Of a stretch of DNA of 64,000 nt, positions 24,559-33,689 are shown piece after piece. The translations under genes were made by a program, and so were the position numbers. This DNA is from Croceivirga lutea (GTDB lineage Bacteria > Bacteroidota > Bacteroidia > Flavobacteriales > Flavobacteriaceae), in the NCBI RefSeq assembly GCF_014235875.1, contig NZ_JACJUK010000004.1, positions 248,001-312,000 of the forward strand. The letters are read 5' to 3'. A model generated the notes under the pieces. The model did not search any database. It worked only from the letters and a program-made list of their open reading frames with translations, and had not been told where the DNA came from. Positions within the stretch are counted from its first letter, which is position 1. Every line of letters starts with the position of its first letter.

Positions 24559-26130
24559 ATGGATAATACCACTATAACTATAATTGCAGCAGTTGTGGGA
24601 CTGCTGATAGGTTTTGCAATAGCTAAAATTCTTGAAAAAGGTAAGGCGGGTAAAACCATCACCAATGCCGAAAAAAAGGCAGCTGGCATTATAAAAGATG
24701 CTAAGAGAGAAGGGGAGAGCATTAAAAAAGATAAGATTTTTCAGGCCAAGGAAAAGTTCTTGGAACTTAAAGCCGAGCATGAAAAGGTTATTATAAATAA
24801 AGACAAGAAAATTGCTGAAGCCGAAAAGCGTACTAGAGACAAAGAATCTCAAATAGGTAGCGAACTCGCTAAAGGAAAACGTTTAAATGAACAGCTAGAA
24901 CGTCAAGTTAAAGATGTTGAGCATAAAGCTGAAATTTTAGAGCGGAAGCAAGCTGAGGTAGACAAACTTCACAAAAGTCAAGTAAAACAATTAGAAGTAA
25001 TTTCTGGTTTATCTGCTGAAGAGGCAAAGTCTCAACTCATGGAGTCTTTGAAAGAGACTGCAAAGACAGATGCAATGGCATATCTGCAAGAAACTTTAGA
25101 AGAAGCTAAACTTACCGCACAACAAGAGGCTAGAAAAATTGTTATTAATACCATTCAACGTATTGGTACTGAAGAAGCTGTTGAAAATTGCGTATCAGTT
25201 TTTAATCTAGAATCTGATGATGTAAAAGGTAGAATCATTGGTAGAGAAGGTAGAAATATTAGAGCTATTGAAGCCGCAACAGGTGTAGAAATCATTGTTG
25301 ATGATACTCCAGAGGCTATTATTCTATCCTGTTTTGATTCTGTTAGGAGAGAAGTAGCACGTTTGTCTTTACACCGTTTAGTTACAGATGGAAGAATTCA
25401 CCCGGCGAGAATAGAAGAGGTTGTTAAAAAGACAGAAAAACAAATAAATGAAGAAATTGTAGAAATTGGTAAACGCACCATTATCGATTTAGGTATTCAT
25501 GGACTACATCCAGAATTGATTAAGGCAGTAGGTAGAATGAAATATCGCTCTTCTTATGGTCAAAATCTATTACAACATTCAAGAGAAGTTGCCAAGCTTT
25601 GTGCTGTTATGGCCTCTGAACTCGGCCTTAATCCTAAATTAGCAAAACGAGCTGGTTTATTACATGATATTGGTAAAGTACCAATGATTGAGACTGATGT
25701 GGAAAAACCACATGCCATTTTAGGAATGGAGTGGGCTAAAAAGTACGGTGAAAAAAAGGAGGTTTGCAATGCTATTGGCGCTCACCATGATGAGATTGAG
25801 ATGACCAGTTTGATATCTCCAATTGTACAGGTTTGTGATGCTATTAGCGGAGCTAGACCAGGTGCCAGAAGACAGGTTTTAGATTCTTACATACAACGTT
25901 TAAAAGATTTAGAAGATGTTGCTTTTGGCTTTAAAGGAGTTCAAAAAGCTTATGCAATACAAGCCGGTAGAGAATTACGTGTGATTGTTGAGAGTGAAAA
26001 AGTTAATGATGAACAGGCGGCAGAATTATCGTTTAATATTTCTCAGAAAATTCAAACAGATATGACGTATCCTGGACAAGTTAAGATTACTGTGATACGA
26101 GAAACTCGTTCTGTAAACGTTGCCAAATAA
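24559..26130 (+). CDS. rny: Ribonuclease Y
   Basis: Membrane-anchored endoribonuclease that starts mRNA decay. 523 residues: an N-terminal transmembrane helix ([20 protein letters not shown], about 4-23), a long Lys/Glu coiled coil to about 200, a KH domain with [15 protein letters not shown] (about 220-234), and an HD domain ([12 protein letters not shown] near 370 and IGAHHDE near 410). Full length. It follows the 6S-like RNA after 13 bases, so much of its transcription may read through from zapA. Confidence 0.97.
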   Translation: MDNTTITIIAAVVGLLIGFAIAKILEKGKAGKTITNAEKKAAGIIKDAKREGESIKKDKIFQAKEKFLELKAEHEKVIINKDKKIAEAEKRTRDKESQIGSELAKGKRLNEQLERQVKDVEHKAEILERKQAEVDKLHKSQVKQLEVISGLSAEEAKSQLMESLKETAKTDAMAYLQETLEEAKLTAQQEARKIVINTIQRIGTEEAVENCVSVFNLESDDVKGRIIGREGRNIRAIEAATGVEIIVDDTPEAIILSCFDSVRREVARLSLHRLVTDGRIHPARIEEVVKKTEKQINEEIVEIGKRTIIDLGIHGLHPELIKAVGRMKYRSSYGQNLLQHSREVAKLCAVMASELGLNPKLAKRAGLLHDIGKVPMIETDVEKPHAILGMEWAKKYGEKKEVCNAIGAHHDEIEMTSLISPIVQVCDAISGARPGARRQVLDSYIQRLKDLEDVAFGFKGVQKAYAIQAGRELRVIVESEKVNDEQAAELSFNISQKIQTDMTYPGQVKITVIRETRSVNVAK

Positions 26131-26155
26131 TCTTTAGCAATTAATACTAAAAAAC

Positions 26156-26184
26156 AAAGCCTACTCTTCTTCAGAGTGGGCTTT
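26156..26184. terminator. Bidirectional terminator between rny and the DUF349 gene
   Basis: An 11-bp stem with one G-U pair (26156-26166 with 26174-26184) and a 7-base loop. On the minus strand it is followed by a T run; on the plus strand by TATTTTC. It overlaps the last codons and the stop of the DUF349 gene. Confidence 0.7.
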
Positions 26185-28203
26185 ATTTTCTTCTTCAGTT
26201 TCCGTTTCGTCTTCTTTACCTAAATTATGTTCAATAATATTTAGGTTCTTAAGTTTTTCTTTCCAAGTATTTAATGCTTCTTTTTGTTTGTTAATGTTTT
26301 TGATAACATCTTGTACTAAAGGATTGTCCTCTGAAGCATTACTAAAAAATTGAAGGTTATTCTCTAACTGACGTATTTCAGCTTTACTTTCTTCAATTTT
26401 CTTTCTAACAAAACTACGTTCACTATGAACAGCACGTTCATCATCTGTATTTGCTAGTTGTTTAACTCTGTCACCATACTTTAACAATTCAGCCTGATGT
26501 TTATTGATGTTTAATTTTTTAAATAACGCGTCAACTATTTTATTGAACTTGCTATTAACGTGTCTTTTATTATGAGGTATGTGACCATAACCTTTCCATT
26601 CTTTGATAAAACCTTTAATGGTTTCAACATCTTTTTTATTGTCACCAGAAAGCGTAAACTTTTTAAGCCTGTCTAAGCAAGCCATTTTTTTATCAAGATT
26701 TGCAAACTCTTCTTTTTGAGATTCATTTCTCTTGGAGTTAATCCTATTAAAATAATGGTTACAAGCTTCTTTAAACTCATTCCATATTTTGTTACTATAC
26801 TTTCTTGGCACATGTCCAATACCTTTCCATTCGGCTTGTATACGCTTCATTTCTGGCGTTGCCATATCAAAATCATCAGAATCTTTTAAAGAATGAGCAA
26901 TAGCTAATAGACGCCTTTTCTTTTCTAGGTTTTCGTTTTGCTCGCCTTTTAGGTTTTTATAATAAGCGTTTTTGTTCTTATTAAAACTTCTAACTGTTTC
27001 TTTAAACTTGGCCCAAGTTGCTTCGTTTTCATTTTTAGGAACTCTCCCTGCTTTAAAAAACTCTTCTCGTAAAGCTTCAACCTTCTTTATCTGGTTTTGA
27101 ATCTCTTTATGATTTTTAGAAACGTTGTCAGCAACCTCTTTAATTTTGGCAATGATTTCATGCTTTATATCAAGGTTCTTTACATAACTGGCTTCTATTT
27201 CAGCCTCATATTCTTTACGTCTATTATGTAGTGCTTTTGTAGCATTAGAAAAGCGTTCCCAGATTTCTTCTCTCTTTTCTTTAGCAACTGGTCCTACATC
27301 CTCTTTCCAAACCTTATGTAATGTTTGTAACTCTCTAAAAGCTTTTCTTAAATCGGGCTCATTGAACAATGCCTCAGCTTGCTCAACAAGTTTTGTTTTT
27401 TCTTCTAGATTGTATTTAAAATCGAGGTCTCTTAATTCTTTATTGAGATGAAGAAAATCATAGAAAATTTCTACGTGATGGTGATAGGTGCGCCATAAAT
27501 CGTTATAACTAGCCCTTGGCACAGCTCCAGCATTTCTCCAGCGTTCTTGAAGGTCTTTAAAGTTATTGTAGGTGGTATTCATGTCTTCTTCAACATTAAC
27601 CAAGCCTTTAAGCTCTTCTATAATAGCTAGTCTATTTTCTAAATTCTGATTTAGGTTTTTCTCTAAATTTTTATAGTACTGGTCTCTCTTTTCTCTAAAT
27701 TCTCTATAAACTTCATCAAACTGTCTTTTAGCAACAGAGGAATATCTAAAGTCAATTTCATTACCACCATTTTCAATGAATTCTTCCTTTTTTTCATCAA
27801 ATAACACTTTGTATTTCTCAAAGAATTCACTTCTAATAGCATTAACATGCTTATTAATAGCTTGTACTTTTTCGTTTTTTACTAAACGTTGTAATTCTCC
27901 AACCAAATTTTCCAATGACATGGCATGATAATCTGGCATTGGTATAGTGTGACGAGCTTGATTTTCTTTGTCTTCAGCATCTTCAGCATTTTCGTTGTCA
28001 ATTTCTTCTAAAGACTCATCAGGTTTTTCAGAATTAGGAGTAGGTTTAGAATTATCTGACGATTCTACAGTTTCAGATGAAGCTTTTTCATCAATTTCCG
28101 AAACTTTTTCAACAGTTTCTTCATTTGTAGTTGTAAGCTCTTGCTCTTGTTTTACTTCTTCCCCAATTTTTTCTTCTTGAGGTTTTTGCTCGTTTGCTTC
28201 CAT
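26161..28203 (-). CDS. DUF349 repeat protein
   Basis: 680 residues. The first 85 are Glu/Ser-rich and disordered. From about residue 95 to 590 there are about five DUF349 repeats, recognisable by W-x-x-x-G-x-V/I-P marks (WRNAGAVP, WKEDVGPV, FFKAGRVP, WKGIGHVP, WKGYGHIP) within long charged helices. A coiled coil follows. Cytoplasmic. The family is widespread in Bacteroidota and some actinobacteria without a settled function. Its stop codon lies inside the terminator hairpin. Confidence 0.9.
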   Translation of the reverse strand: MEANEQKPQEEKIGEEVKQEQELTTTNEETVEKVSEIDEKASSETVESSDNSKPTPNSEKPDESLEEIDNENAEDAEDKENQARHTIPMPDYHAMSLENLVGELQRLVKNEKVQAINKHVNAIRSEFFEKYKVLFDEKKEEFIENGGNEIDFRYSSVAKRQFDEVYREFREKRDQYYKNLEKNLNQNLENRLAIIEELKGLVNVEEDMNTTYNNFKDLQERWRNAGAVPRASYNDLWRTYHHHVEIFYDFLHLNKELRDLDFKYNLEEKTKLVEQAEALFNEPDLRKAFRELQTLHKVWKEDVGPVAKEKREEIWERFSNATKALHNRRKEYEAEIEASYVKNLDIKHEIIAKIKEVADNVSKNHKEIQNQIKKVEALREEFFKAGRVPKNENEATWAKFKETVRSFNKNKNAYYKNLKGEQNENLEKKRRLLAIAHSLKDSDDFDMATPEMKRIQAEWKGIGHVPRKYSNKIWNEFKEACNHYFNRINSKRNESQKEEFANLDKKMACLDRLKKFTLSGDNKKDVETIKGFIKEWKGYGHIPHNKRHVNSKFNKIVDALFKKLNINKHQAELLKYGDRVKQLANTDDERAVHSERSFVRKKIEESKAEIRQLENNLQFFSNASEDNPLVQDVIKNINKQKEALNTWKEKLKNLNIIEHNLGKEDETETEEENKAHSEEE

Positions 28204-28268
28204 CTCTAATTATGGATTTAGTTGTTTTTTGGTTGGATAATGATTTGCCTATGGGCTTACCCTTGTAA

Positions 28269-28276
28269 CAAAAGTA
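28269..28276 (-). promoter_or_regulatory. Possible -7 box of the DUF349 gene
   Basis: TACTTTTG on the minus strand matches TAnnTTTG exactly, in the 109-base gap after aroE. No clear -33 element at the usual distance. Confidence 0.35.
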
Positions 28277-28312
28277 AACAATCTAAGCAATGATGGAGCT
28301 TTAAATTAATAT

Positions 28313-29062
28313 TTAAGAATTCCAGATATGCCAAGCAGCTTCAGCCTGGTTAACCAACATGGGGTAACCGTTTTGAATTTTGGCTCCTTTTTCCTCACCT
28401 AATTTGAGGAAGTTAGTCTTTTCAGGATTATAAATTAAGTCAAACAATAGATGCTCATTACCAATATATTGGTAGGGGATGTTTGGCTTTTCTTCAATGT
28501 TAGGAAAGGTTCCAATCGGCGTACAATTTACAATTACTAAATACTCTTGAATAATTTCTTTAGATAACTCAGAGTAGGTTAAATGGCCTACCCTTTTTGT
28601 TCTAGAAACATATTTAAACGCTATGTCTAGTTCTTTAAATATGTAAGCAATTGCTTTAGAAGCACCGCCTGTTCCCAGAATAAGTCCTTTACAATGTTTT
28701 TGCGTTAGATGTGGCTTTAACGATTGTTTAAAGCCTATAGCATCAGTATTAAAACCTTTGATACCGTTTGCTGTAAATTTTATGGTGTTTACCGCCCCAA
28801 TTTCTTTTGCAGTAGTATCAATATCATTTAAAAAGGGCAGAACTTGTTCTTTATATGGTATAGTCACATTGAGGCCCGCCAAGTTTGAATCTTCTAAAAG
28901 CTTTGGAAACTCAGCAATAGTAGTAAGGTCAAAATTTTCGTAAGAATGATTATCCAGACCTTTTTCTTCAAATTTTTTTGAGAAATATGTACTTGAAAAT
29001 GAATATGAGATATTCTTACCTACTAGTCCGAACTTTCTCTTGAGTTGCCCTGTTTTTTCCAT
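28313..29062 (-). CDS. aroE: Shikimate dehydrogenase
   Basis: Reduces 3-dehydroshikimate with NADPH in the aromatic pathway. 249 residues. Substrate site in FGLVGKNISYSFSSTYF (about 11-27), catalytic Lys in NVTIPYKEQVLPFL (about 64-77), GAVNTI, GFNTDAIGF, the Rossmann loop LILGTGGASKAIA (about 128-140) and NCTPIGTFP. Usual length is 250-290. It overlaps the upstream DUF368 gene by 47 bases; no later in-frame ATG precedes the conserved start, so the overlap looks real. Confidence 0.95.
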   Translation of the reverse strand: MEKTGQLKRKFGLVGKNISYSFSSTYFSKKFEEKGLDNHSYENFDLTTIAEFPKLLEDSNLAGLNVTIPYKEQVLPFLNDIDTTAKEIGAVNTIKFTANGIKGFNTDAIGFKQSLKPHLTQKHCKGLILGTGGASKAIAYIFKELDIAFKYVSRTKRVGHLTYSELSKEIIQEYLVIVNCTPIGTFPNIEEKPNIPYQYIGNEHLLFDLIYNPEKTNFLKLGEEKGAKIQNGYPMLVNQAEAAWHIWNS

Positions 29063-30053
29063 ACCAATCTAAACTCAATAATAAGAAGATTCCCAAAACA
29101 ATAAAAAATATTGCAGCCCAATCTTCCATTTGGGTCATATTAGGAATATATCGTTTATAATTCGTAACAATTTTATCACCGTTAGAATCAAAGATGATGT
29201 TTCCACTTTCGTTTAGCTTGTACATGGTAGTTTTCCAAGGCCATAAAACCCCCAAAGAACCAGAAATGAAACCTATAATTACAGCGTTGGTAATATTCTT
29301 ATAATGTTTTAAAACATAACCCAAAAGATGAGAAAGCGTAACCAAGCCTGTTGCTGAACCAAGTGTAAATACTGCCAGTATTTTTAACGTTCGTAAACGT
29401 TCGTCATTTTTAATAAAGCTAAAATCACCTCTGAAAATTTCTGCAAAAGAGTCGTATAAAGAGTTGACAGAGTCGACAAGTAACAACACATAATTTCCTA
29501 ATAGAATTAAAATGAATGAACCGGAAAGTCCAGGCAATGTCATTCCTGATACGCTTATAATTCCACAGAAAAAAATAAAAAATAGATTGTCATTTTCTTT
29601 TGCAGGGCTTAAAAAACTAATTGAAATACCAACTACTAATCCTAAAATTCCCCAGGAAATGGTTCTTTTATTCCAATGGTTGTAGTCTTTTGATATATAA
29701 TAAATAGACCCTATGACCATACCAAAAAAAGCAGCCCAAACATAAAGCTCCTTTTTTTGTAAAAAGTAATCTAATAATCTAGAGACGCTAAAATAGCTCA
29801 CTAGCATACCCGTAATTAGGAGTATTAAAAAGGTAGCGTTAGTATATCTGTAAAACGATGTAAACTTACCATTAAAAAGGAGCTTAAAGGCTTTGCTATT
29901 TAGTTTTTGAAGAGAGTAAATAAATTCTTCATAAAACCCCCCAACATAAGCTACTATACCTCCAGAAACTCCGGGAACTTTATTGGCTGCGCCCATAAAA
30001 AGGCCCTTTATTACAAGATATACCTTGTCCCAGAATGTTCTTGATTTTGGCAT
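29016..30053 (-). CDS. DUF368 (PopT-type) polyprenyl-phosphate transporter, copy 2
   Basis: 345 residues, about eight to nine hydrophobic helices. Family motif FMGAANKVPGVSGGIVAYVGG near residues 14-35, repeated as an internal half-match GMTLPGLSGSFILILLG near 170. DUF368 proteins were shown to return undecaprenyl phosphate across the membrane, and the inverted repeat of PG(V/L)SG loops fits that fold. Second of two tandem copies, 15 bases after the first. A loop near 270-300 carries an unusual soluble insert not seen in its partner. Confidence 0.88.
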   Translation of the reverse strand: MPKSRTFWDKVYLVIKGLFMGAANKVPGVSGGIVAYVGGFYEEFIYSLQKLNSKAFKLLFNGKFTSFYRYTNATFLILLITGMLVSYFSVSRLLDYFLQKKELYVWAAFFGMVIGSIYYISKDYNHWNKRTISWGILGLVVGISISFLSPAKENDNLFFIFFCGIISVSGMTLPGLSGSFILILLGNYVLLLVDSVNSLYDSFAEIFRGDFSFIKNDERLRTLKILAVFTLGSATGLVTLSHLLGYVLKHYKNITNAVIIGFISGSLGVLWPWKTTMYKLNESGNIIFDSNGDKIVTNYKRYIPNMTQMEDWAAIFFIVLGIFLLLSLDWYGKNRATQEKVRTSR

Positions 30054-30068
30054 ATTAAGGCTTCGTTT

Positions 30069-30986
30069 TTATTTTTTAGAAGCTAATCTTTCTAATGTAA
30101 AAATAAGGGAAAAACCAAGTACGGCTAAGATGATGGCAAGTAAAACTTGAGGTTCGCCCTCAAAAGCTCCAGGTAGTACATTTTGGTCGTCTATTACAAT
30201 TACTTTATCATCAAATACACGTGTTTCTAACACCTTTTTCCAAGGCCATATTTTATTTAGAGAACCTAAAATAAAACCAGTTAAAATGGCAAGCGTAGTG
30301 TTTCTATAATTTTTAAACATCCATTTTAAAAGTCGAGCAAAACTTAGTAGACCAACAATTGCACCTAAGCCTACAGTAACTATCATTTTTATATCACGTT
30401 CATGAACAGCATCTAAAATGGTCTTATATGAGCCTAATAGCACCAAAATAAAGGCCCCTGAGATACCCGGTAAAATCATGGCGCAAATGGCTAATGCACC
30501 AGAAAGAAACAAATAGGGTAAACTATCAACGTTTTCATTTGGAGGTAATTCTGTGATGTAATAAGCAACTGCCGCACCTAACAGTAGCATAATAACAGTA
30601 GCAGCACTCCATTTTTTAATTTCTTTTCCAACCAAGAAAATACTTGCTAAAACCAGTCCAAAGAAAAAAGACCATAGTAATACAGGTTTATTTTCTAATA
30701 AATAGCTTAATAGTTTTGCTAAGGATAGCACGCTAATGAATATGCCAATAAAAAGTGCTATTAAGAAGTTTCCATTAAGTTTATTCCAGAAGGCTTTAAA
30801 ACCTTCTTTTTTCCAAACAGATAGTAGCGAAGGTTTAACATTGTTTATGGAATCAATTAATTCTTCATAAATACCTGATATAAAAGCAATTGTACCTCCG
30901 GATACTCCAGGAACTACATCTGCTGCACCCATGGCCATTCCTTTTAATGTTATAATTGCGTAATCGAACAATTTTCTTGCTCCCAT
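30069..30986 (-). CDS. DUF368 (PopT-type) polyprenyl-phosphate transporter, copy 1
   Basis: 305 residues from the ATG at 30986, which places the motif MAMGAADVVPGVSGGTIAF near residue 17, as in the family; a longer start at 31031 would overlap the TPR gene. A second loop, CAMILPGISGAFILVLLG, gives the expected internal repeat. About eight helices. Carrier-lipid recycling is the expected role, serving peptidoglycan and LPS synthesis. Paralogue of the next gene. Confidence 0.88.
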   Translation of the reverse strand: MGARKLFDYAIITLKGMAMGAADVVPGVSGGTIAFISGIYEELIDSINNVKPSLLSVWKKEGFKAFWNKLNGNFLIALFIGIFISVLSLAKLLSYLLENKPVLLWSFFFGLVLASIFLVGKEIKKWSAATVIMLLLGAAVAYYITELPPNENVDSLPYLFLSGALAICAMILPGISGAFILVLLGSYKTILDAVHERDIKMIVTVGLGAIVGLLSFARLLKWMFKNYRNTTLAILTGFILGSLNKIWPWKKVLETRVFDDKVIVIDDQNVLPGAFEGEPQVLLAIILAVLGFSLIFTLERLASKK

Positions 30987-31005
30987 AAAAAAAGTTTCGA
31001 CAAAG

Positions 31006-32406
31006 TTACGTAGAAGCTTTTTTACTAGCATTTAAAACTTGTTTTACCCAAGTGACTTTTTCAAATTCGGGAAATAGTTTTAAAAAGAATGCGGGTTTTT
31101 TAGATTTAAGTTTTACGGCAGATTTAATTTGCTCTTTAGCTCGTTCAAAATCACTAGCTTTTACATAAGCACCTGCTAACAAAAAATGCAATTCAGCCTC
31201 GTTAGCGTAAAAATCTAGACCTTGCAAGAGAACTTGTGTTGCCGAGTCGTAGTCATTTAATTTTAATAACACTTTTGACCAATCAACCCAAGTGTCTAAC
31301 TCATAATTACCCAGATTAACACTTTGTCTAAAAGCAAAATCTGCTTCTGGATAGTTCTGTAATTTTTGATAAAGCTTTGCTGATTTTTTCCAATAAAGTG
31401 GATTTTCACTATCAATATTTGTAGCCTTGTTTACGTAATGTAATGCTTTTTTGTAGTTTTTTTTCTTAAAGTAAAACTCTGTTATGGCTAACCACCCTTT
31501 ATCTAATAATGGGTCTTCATGAACTGTGTTGTAATAATAGTACTTGGCAAGTTCATCATTACCTAATTTTTCATGGCATTTGCCAATTCTTAAATATGCG
31601 TGAGAGGTGGGGTCATCTATTTTTAAGGTAAATTCATAGTTTTCTATAGCTTCATTATACCTGCCTAAATATTCTAACACCTTACCTTTTTCAAAGTAAG
31701 CTCCAATAAAACGGTCGTCAGCAATAATAGCAAAATCAAAAGCAGAAAGTGCTTCATTCATCATTTCCTTTTGCTGATACATTTTACCTAATTGGTGCCA
31801 AGCTACTTCACCATAAGGATTTCGCTCTAGATAATCATTTAAGTAAACAATGGCTCCATCAAAATCTTCTAAAAATTCAAAACAATAAATGACGTTATAG
31901 AGTGCTGAATAATCAGATTCATCATACTCTAAACATTTGATAAAGCTCTTTTTTGCTTGCTCATAATTATCCATAAATAGATATTCCATTCCCATAAGTG
32001 AATGAATATCGTAGCAATCATCAGCAATATGTAAGGCTTCTATCAACATATTTACCGCTTCTAAATGATTGTCTCTTTTAGAAAGAATATTGGCCCTTTG
32101 AATATAAATTTCTTCATTATTTGGGTCAATATCTTGCAGTTCGTTTAAGAGTTTTTCAGCATCTTTAAAATTATCTTCAAAGACCAAAACTTCAACTTTT
32201 AGAAGGCGTAGTTCAATGGATATAGGGTGTTGTTCCAGAGCTAGTTTAATGGCTTTTTTTCCTAGGCCTATTTTGCCATCATCAAGGTAATGGTGTATTA
32301 TTTGTTCGAAGTCTTCTGCATCAAAGAAGTAGACATTATCTGTCTTCAACATTGATTCAAATTTTTCGATAGAATTCTTCGGTTGGTTGTTAGGTCCTAA
32401 TGCCAT
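31006..32406 (-). CDS. Tetratricopeptide repeat protein
   Basis: 466 residues of about eleven to twelve TPR units from residue 35 onward (for example YEQAKKSFIKCLEYDESDYS, YNEAIENYEFTLKIDD, YKKALHYVNKATNID). No signal peptide or membrane helix, so a cytoplasmic scaffold. It sits between the aminotransferase and the DUF368 pair in a long minus-strand block; in other Flavobacteriia this protein also neighbours DUF368 genes, as far as I recall. Partner unknown. Confidence 0.85.
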   Translation of the reverse strand: MALGPNNQPKNSIEKFESMLKTDNVYFFDAEDFEQIIHHYLDDGKIGLGKKAIKLALEQHPISIELRLLKVEVLVFEDNFKDAEKLLNELQDIDPNNEEIYIQRANILSKRDNHLEAVNMLIEALHIADDCYDIHSLMGMEYLFMDNYEQAKKSFIKCLEYDESDYSALYNVIYCFEFLEDFDGAIVYLNDYLERNPYGEVAWHQLGKMYQQKEMMNEALSAFDFAIIADDRFIGAYFEKGKVLEYLGRYNEAIENYEFTLKIDDPTSHAYLRIGKCHEKLGNDELAKYYYYNTVHEDPLLDKGWLAITEFYFKKKNYKKALHYVNKATNIDSENPLYWKKSAKLYQKLQNYPEADFAFRQSVNLGNYELDTWVDWSKVLLKLNDYDSATQVLLQGLDFYANEAELHFLLAGAYVKASDFERAKEQIKSAVKLKSKKPAFFLKLFPEFEKVTWVKQVLNASKKAST

Positions 32407-32440
32407 AGAAGCAATTTTCGTTATACTATGGACTTAAAAT

Positions 32441-32458
32441 TAGCCTTTAAATAGGCTA
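32441..32458. terminator. Weak hairpin between the aminotransferase and TPR genes
   Basis: TAGCCT (32441-32446) pairs with AGGCTA (32453-32458) around a 6-base loop, followed on the minus strand by ATTTTAAG. Too short for strong termination; it may attenuate. Confidence 0.3.
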
Positions 32459-32493
32459 GTTTACGTCCTAAAAGCATTGATGTTATCAACAAA

Positions 32494-33684
32494 TTAGTTA
32501 ACATCAATACTTAATTCATCTAAGATTTCAAGAATTATGCCACATCCTTTTTCAATTTCAGTGGCAGTAATTGTTAGTGGTGGTGTTATTCTAACTGCCC
32601 TTTTTTCAAAGAGTAACCAAAACAGAATTAAGCCTTTTTTGGCAGCTGTTAATACTAATTTGTCAGCAATGTCAGAAGTCTTTAAAATAAGTGCTAACAT
32701 GAGCCCCTTACCTCTAATTTCAGTAATTAATGGATGTACTAAAAGATTTTTAATAAGTTTTTCTTTTACGATGGTATCATTAATTAGCGAAGAGTTTGTA
32801 ATGATATTTAAAGTTGCCAAACTGGCAGCAGCTATCACAGGGTTACCGCCGAAAGTGGTAATATGTCCTAATTTAGGATTAGCTATTAATTGCTCCATTT
32901 TAGAGCGACCAGAGATAAACGCACCTACAGGCAAACCACCTGCCATACCTTTGCCAACTACTAAAATATCTGGAGAGCAGTTAAAATGTTCAAATGCAAA
33001 AAGTTTACCTGTTCTTCCAAAACCTGGTTGTATTTCATCTAAGATTAATTGCGTACCGGTTTCATTGCATCGTTTTCTAACTTTAGATAGGTAGTCGTGT
33101 TTTGGTATAATAAAGCCTGCACCACCCTGAATGGTTTCGAGAATTACCGCAGCCGTATTTGAGGTAATTTTAGCTAAATCATCTTCATTATTAAACGTAA
33201 TAAATCCAACACCCGGAAGTAATGGTCTAAAGGCGCTTTTTCGTTCTTCTAAACCTAGAAGACTTAAACTACCCATAGTATTACCATGATAAGCGTGTTT
33301 AGCAGCTAAGATTTCAGACCTTCCTGTAACTCTTCTAGCTAATTTGAGTGCACCCTCAATTGCTTCTGTACCAGAATTTACTAAGTATACAGATTCTAAA
33401 TTGCTAGGTAGGAGTGATACTAGTTTTTTGCAGAAAGCCACAGCAGGTTCTTGAACATATTCACCATAAACCATTACATGTAAATATTTTTCTGCTTGTT
33501 CTTTAATTGCTGAGACCACTTCTGGGTGACAATGACCTACGCTACAAGCTGATACTCCTGCAACAAAGTCTAAATGTGCGGTATTCTCAGTATCATAGAT
33601 GTAACTTCCTTTAGCAGAAGATACAGCTAAACCTAATGGGTGTGGCGTAGTCTGCGCTTGGTATTTTAAAAAATCTTTTTCCAA
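32494..33684 (-). CDS. Class III aminotransferase (acetylornithine-type)
   Basis: 396 residues, PLP enzyme. Motifs: DFVAGVSACSVGHCHP (about 39-54), NSGTEAIEGALKLARRVTGR, the Asp that holds PLP in LILDEIQPGFGRTG, and the Schiff-base Lys in VVGKGMAGGLPVGAF. The wording is close to acetylornithine/4-aminobutyrate aminotransferases, but no arginine or GABA genes are nearby, so the substrate is left open. Follows the OstA-like gene by 5 bases. Confidence 0.9.
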   Translation of the reverse strand: MEKDFLKYQAQTTPHPLGLAVSSAKGSYIYDTENTAHLDFVAGVSACSVGHCHPEVVSAIKEQAEKYLHVMVYGEYVQEPAVAFCKKLVSLLPSNLESVYLVNSGTEAIEGALKLARRVTGRSEILAAKHAYHGNTMGSLSLLGLEERKSAFRPLLPGVGFITFNNEDDLAKITSNTAAVILETIQGGAGFIIPKHDYLSKVRKRCNETGTQLILDEIQPGFGRTGKLFAFEHFNCSPDILVVGKGMAGGLPVGAFISGRSKMEQLIANPKLGHITTFGGNPVIAAASLATLNIITNSSLINDTIVKEKLIKNLLVHPLITEIRGKGLMLALILKTSDIADKLVLTAAKKGLILFWLLFEKRAVRITPPLTITATEIEKGCGIILEILDELSIDVN

Positions 33685-33689
33685 TGGGT

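Noticed and set aside
32537-33094. Plus-strand frame of 185 codons opposite the aminotransferase
   Set aside because: Antisense shadow of a gene with clear PLP motifs on the minus strand; low-complexity translation.
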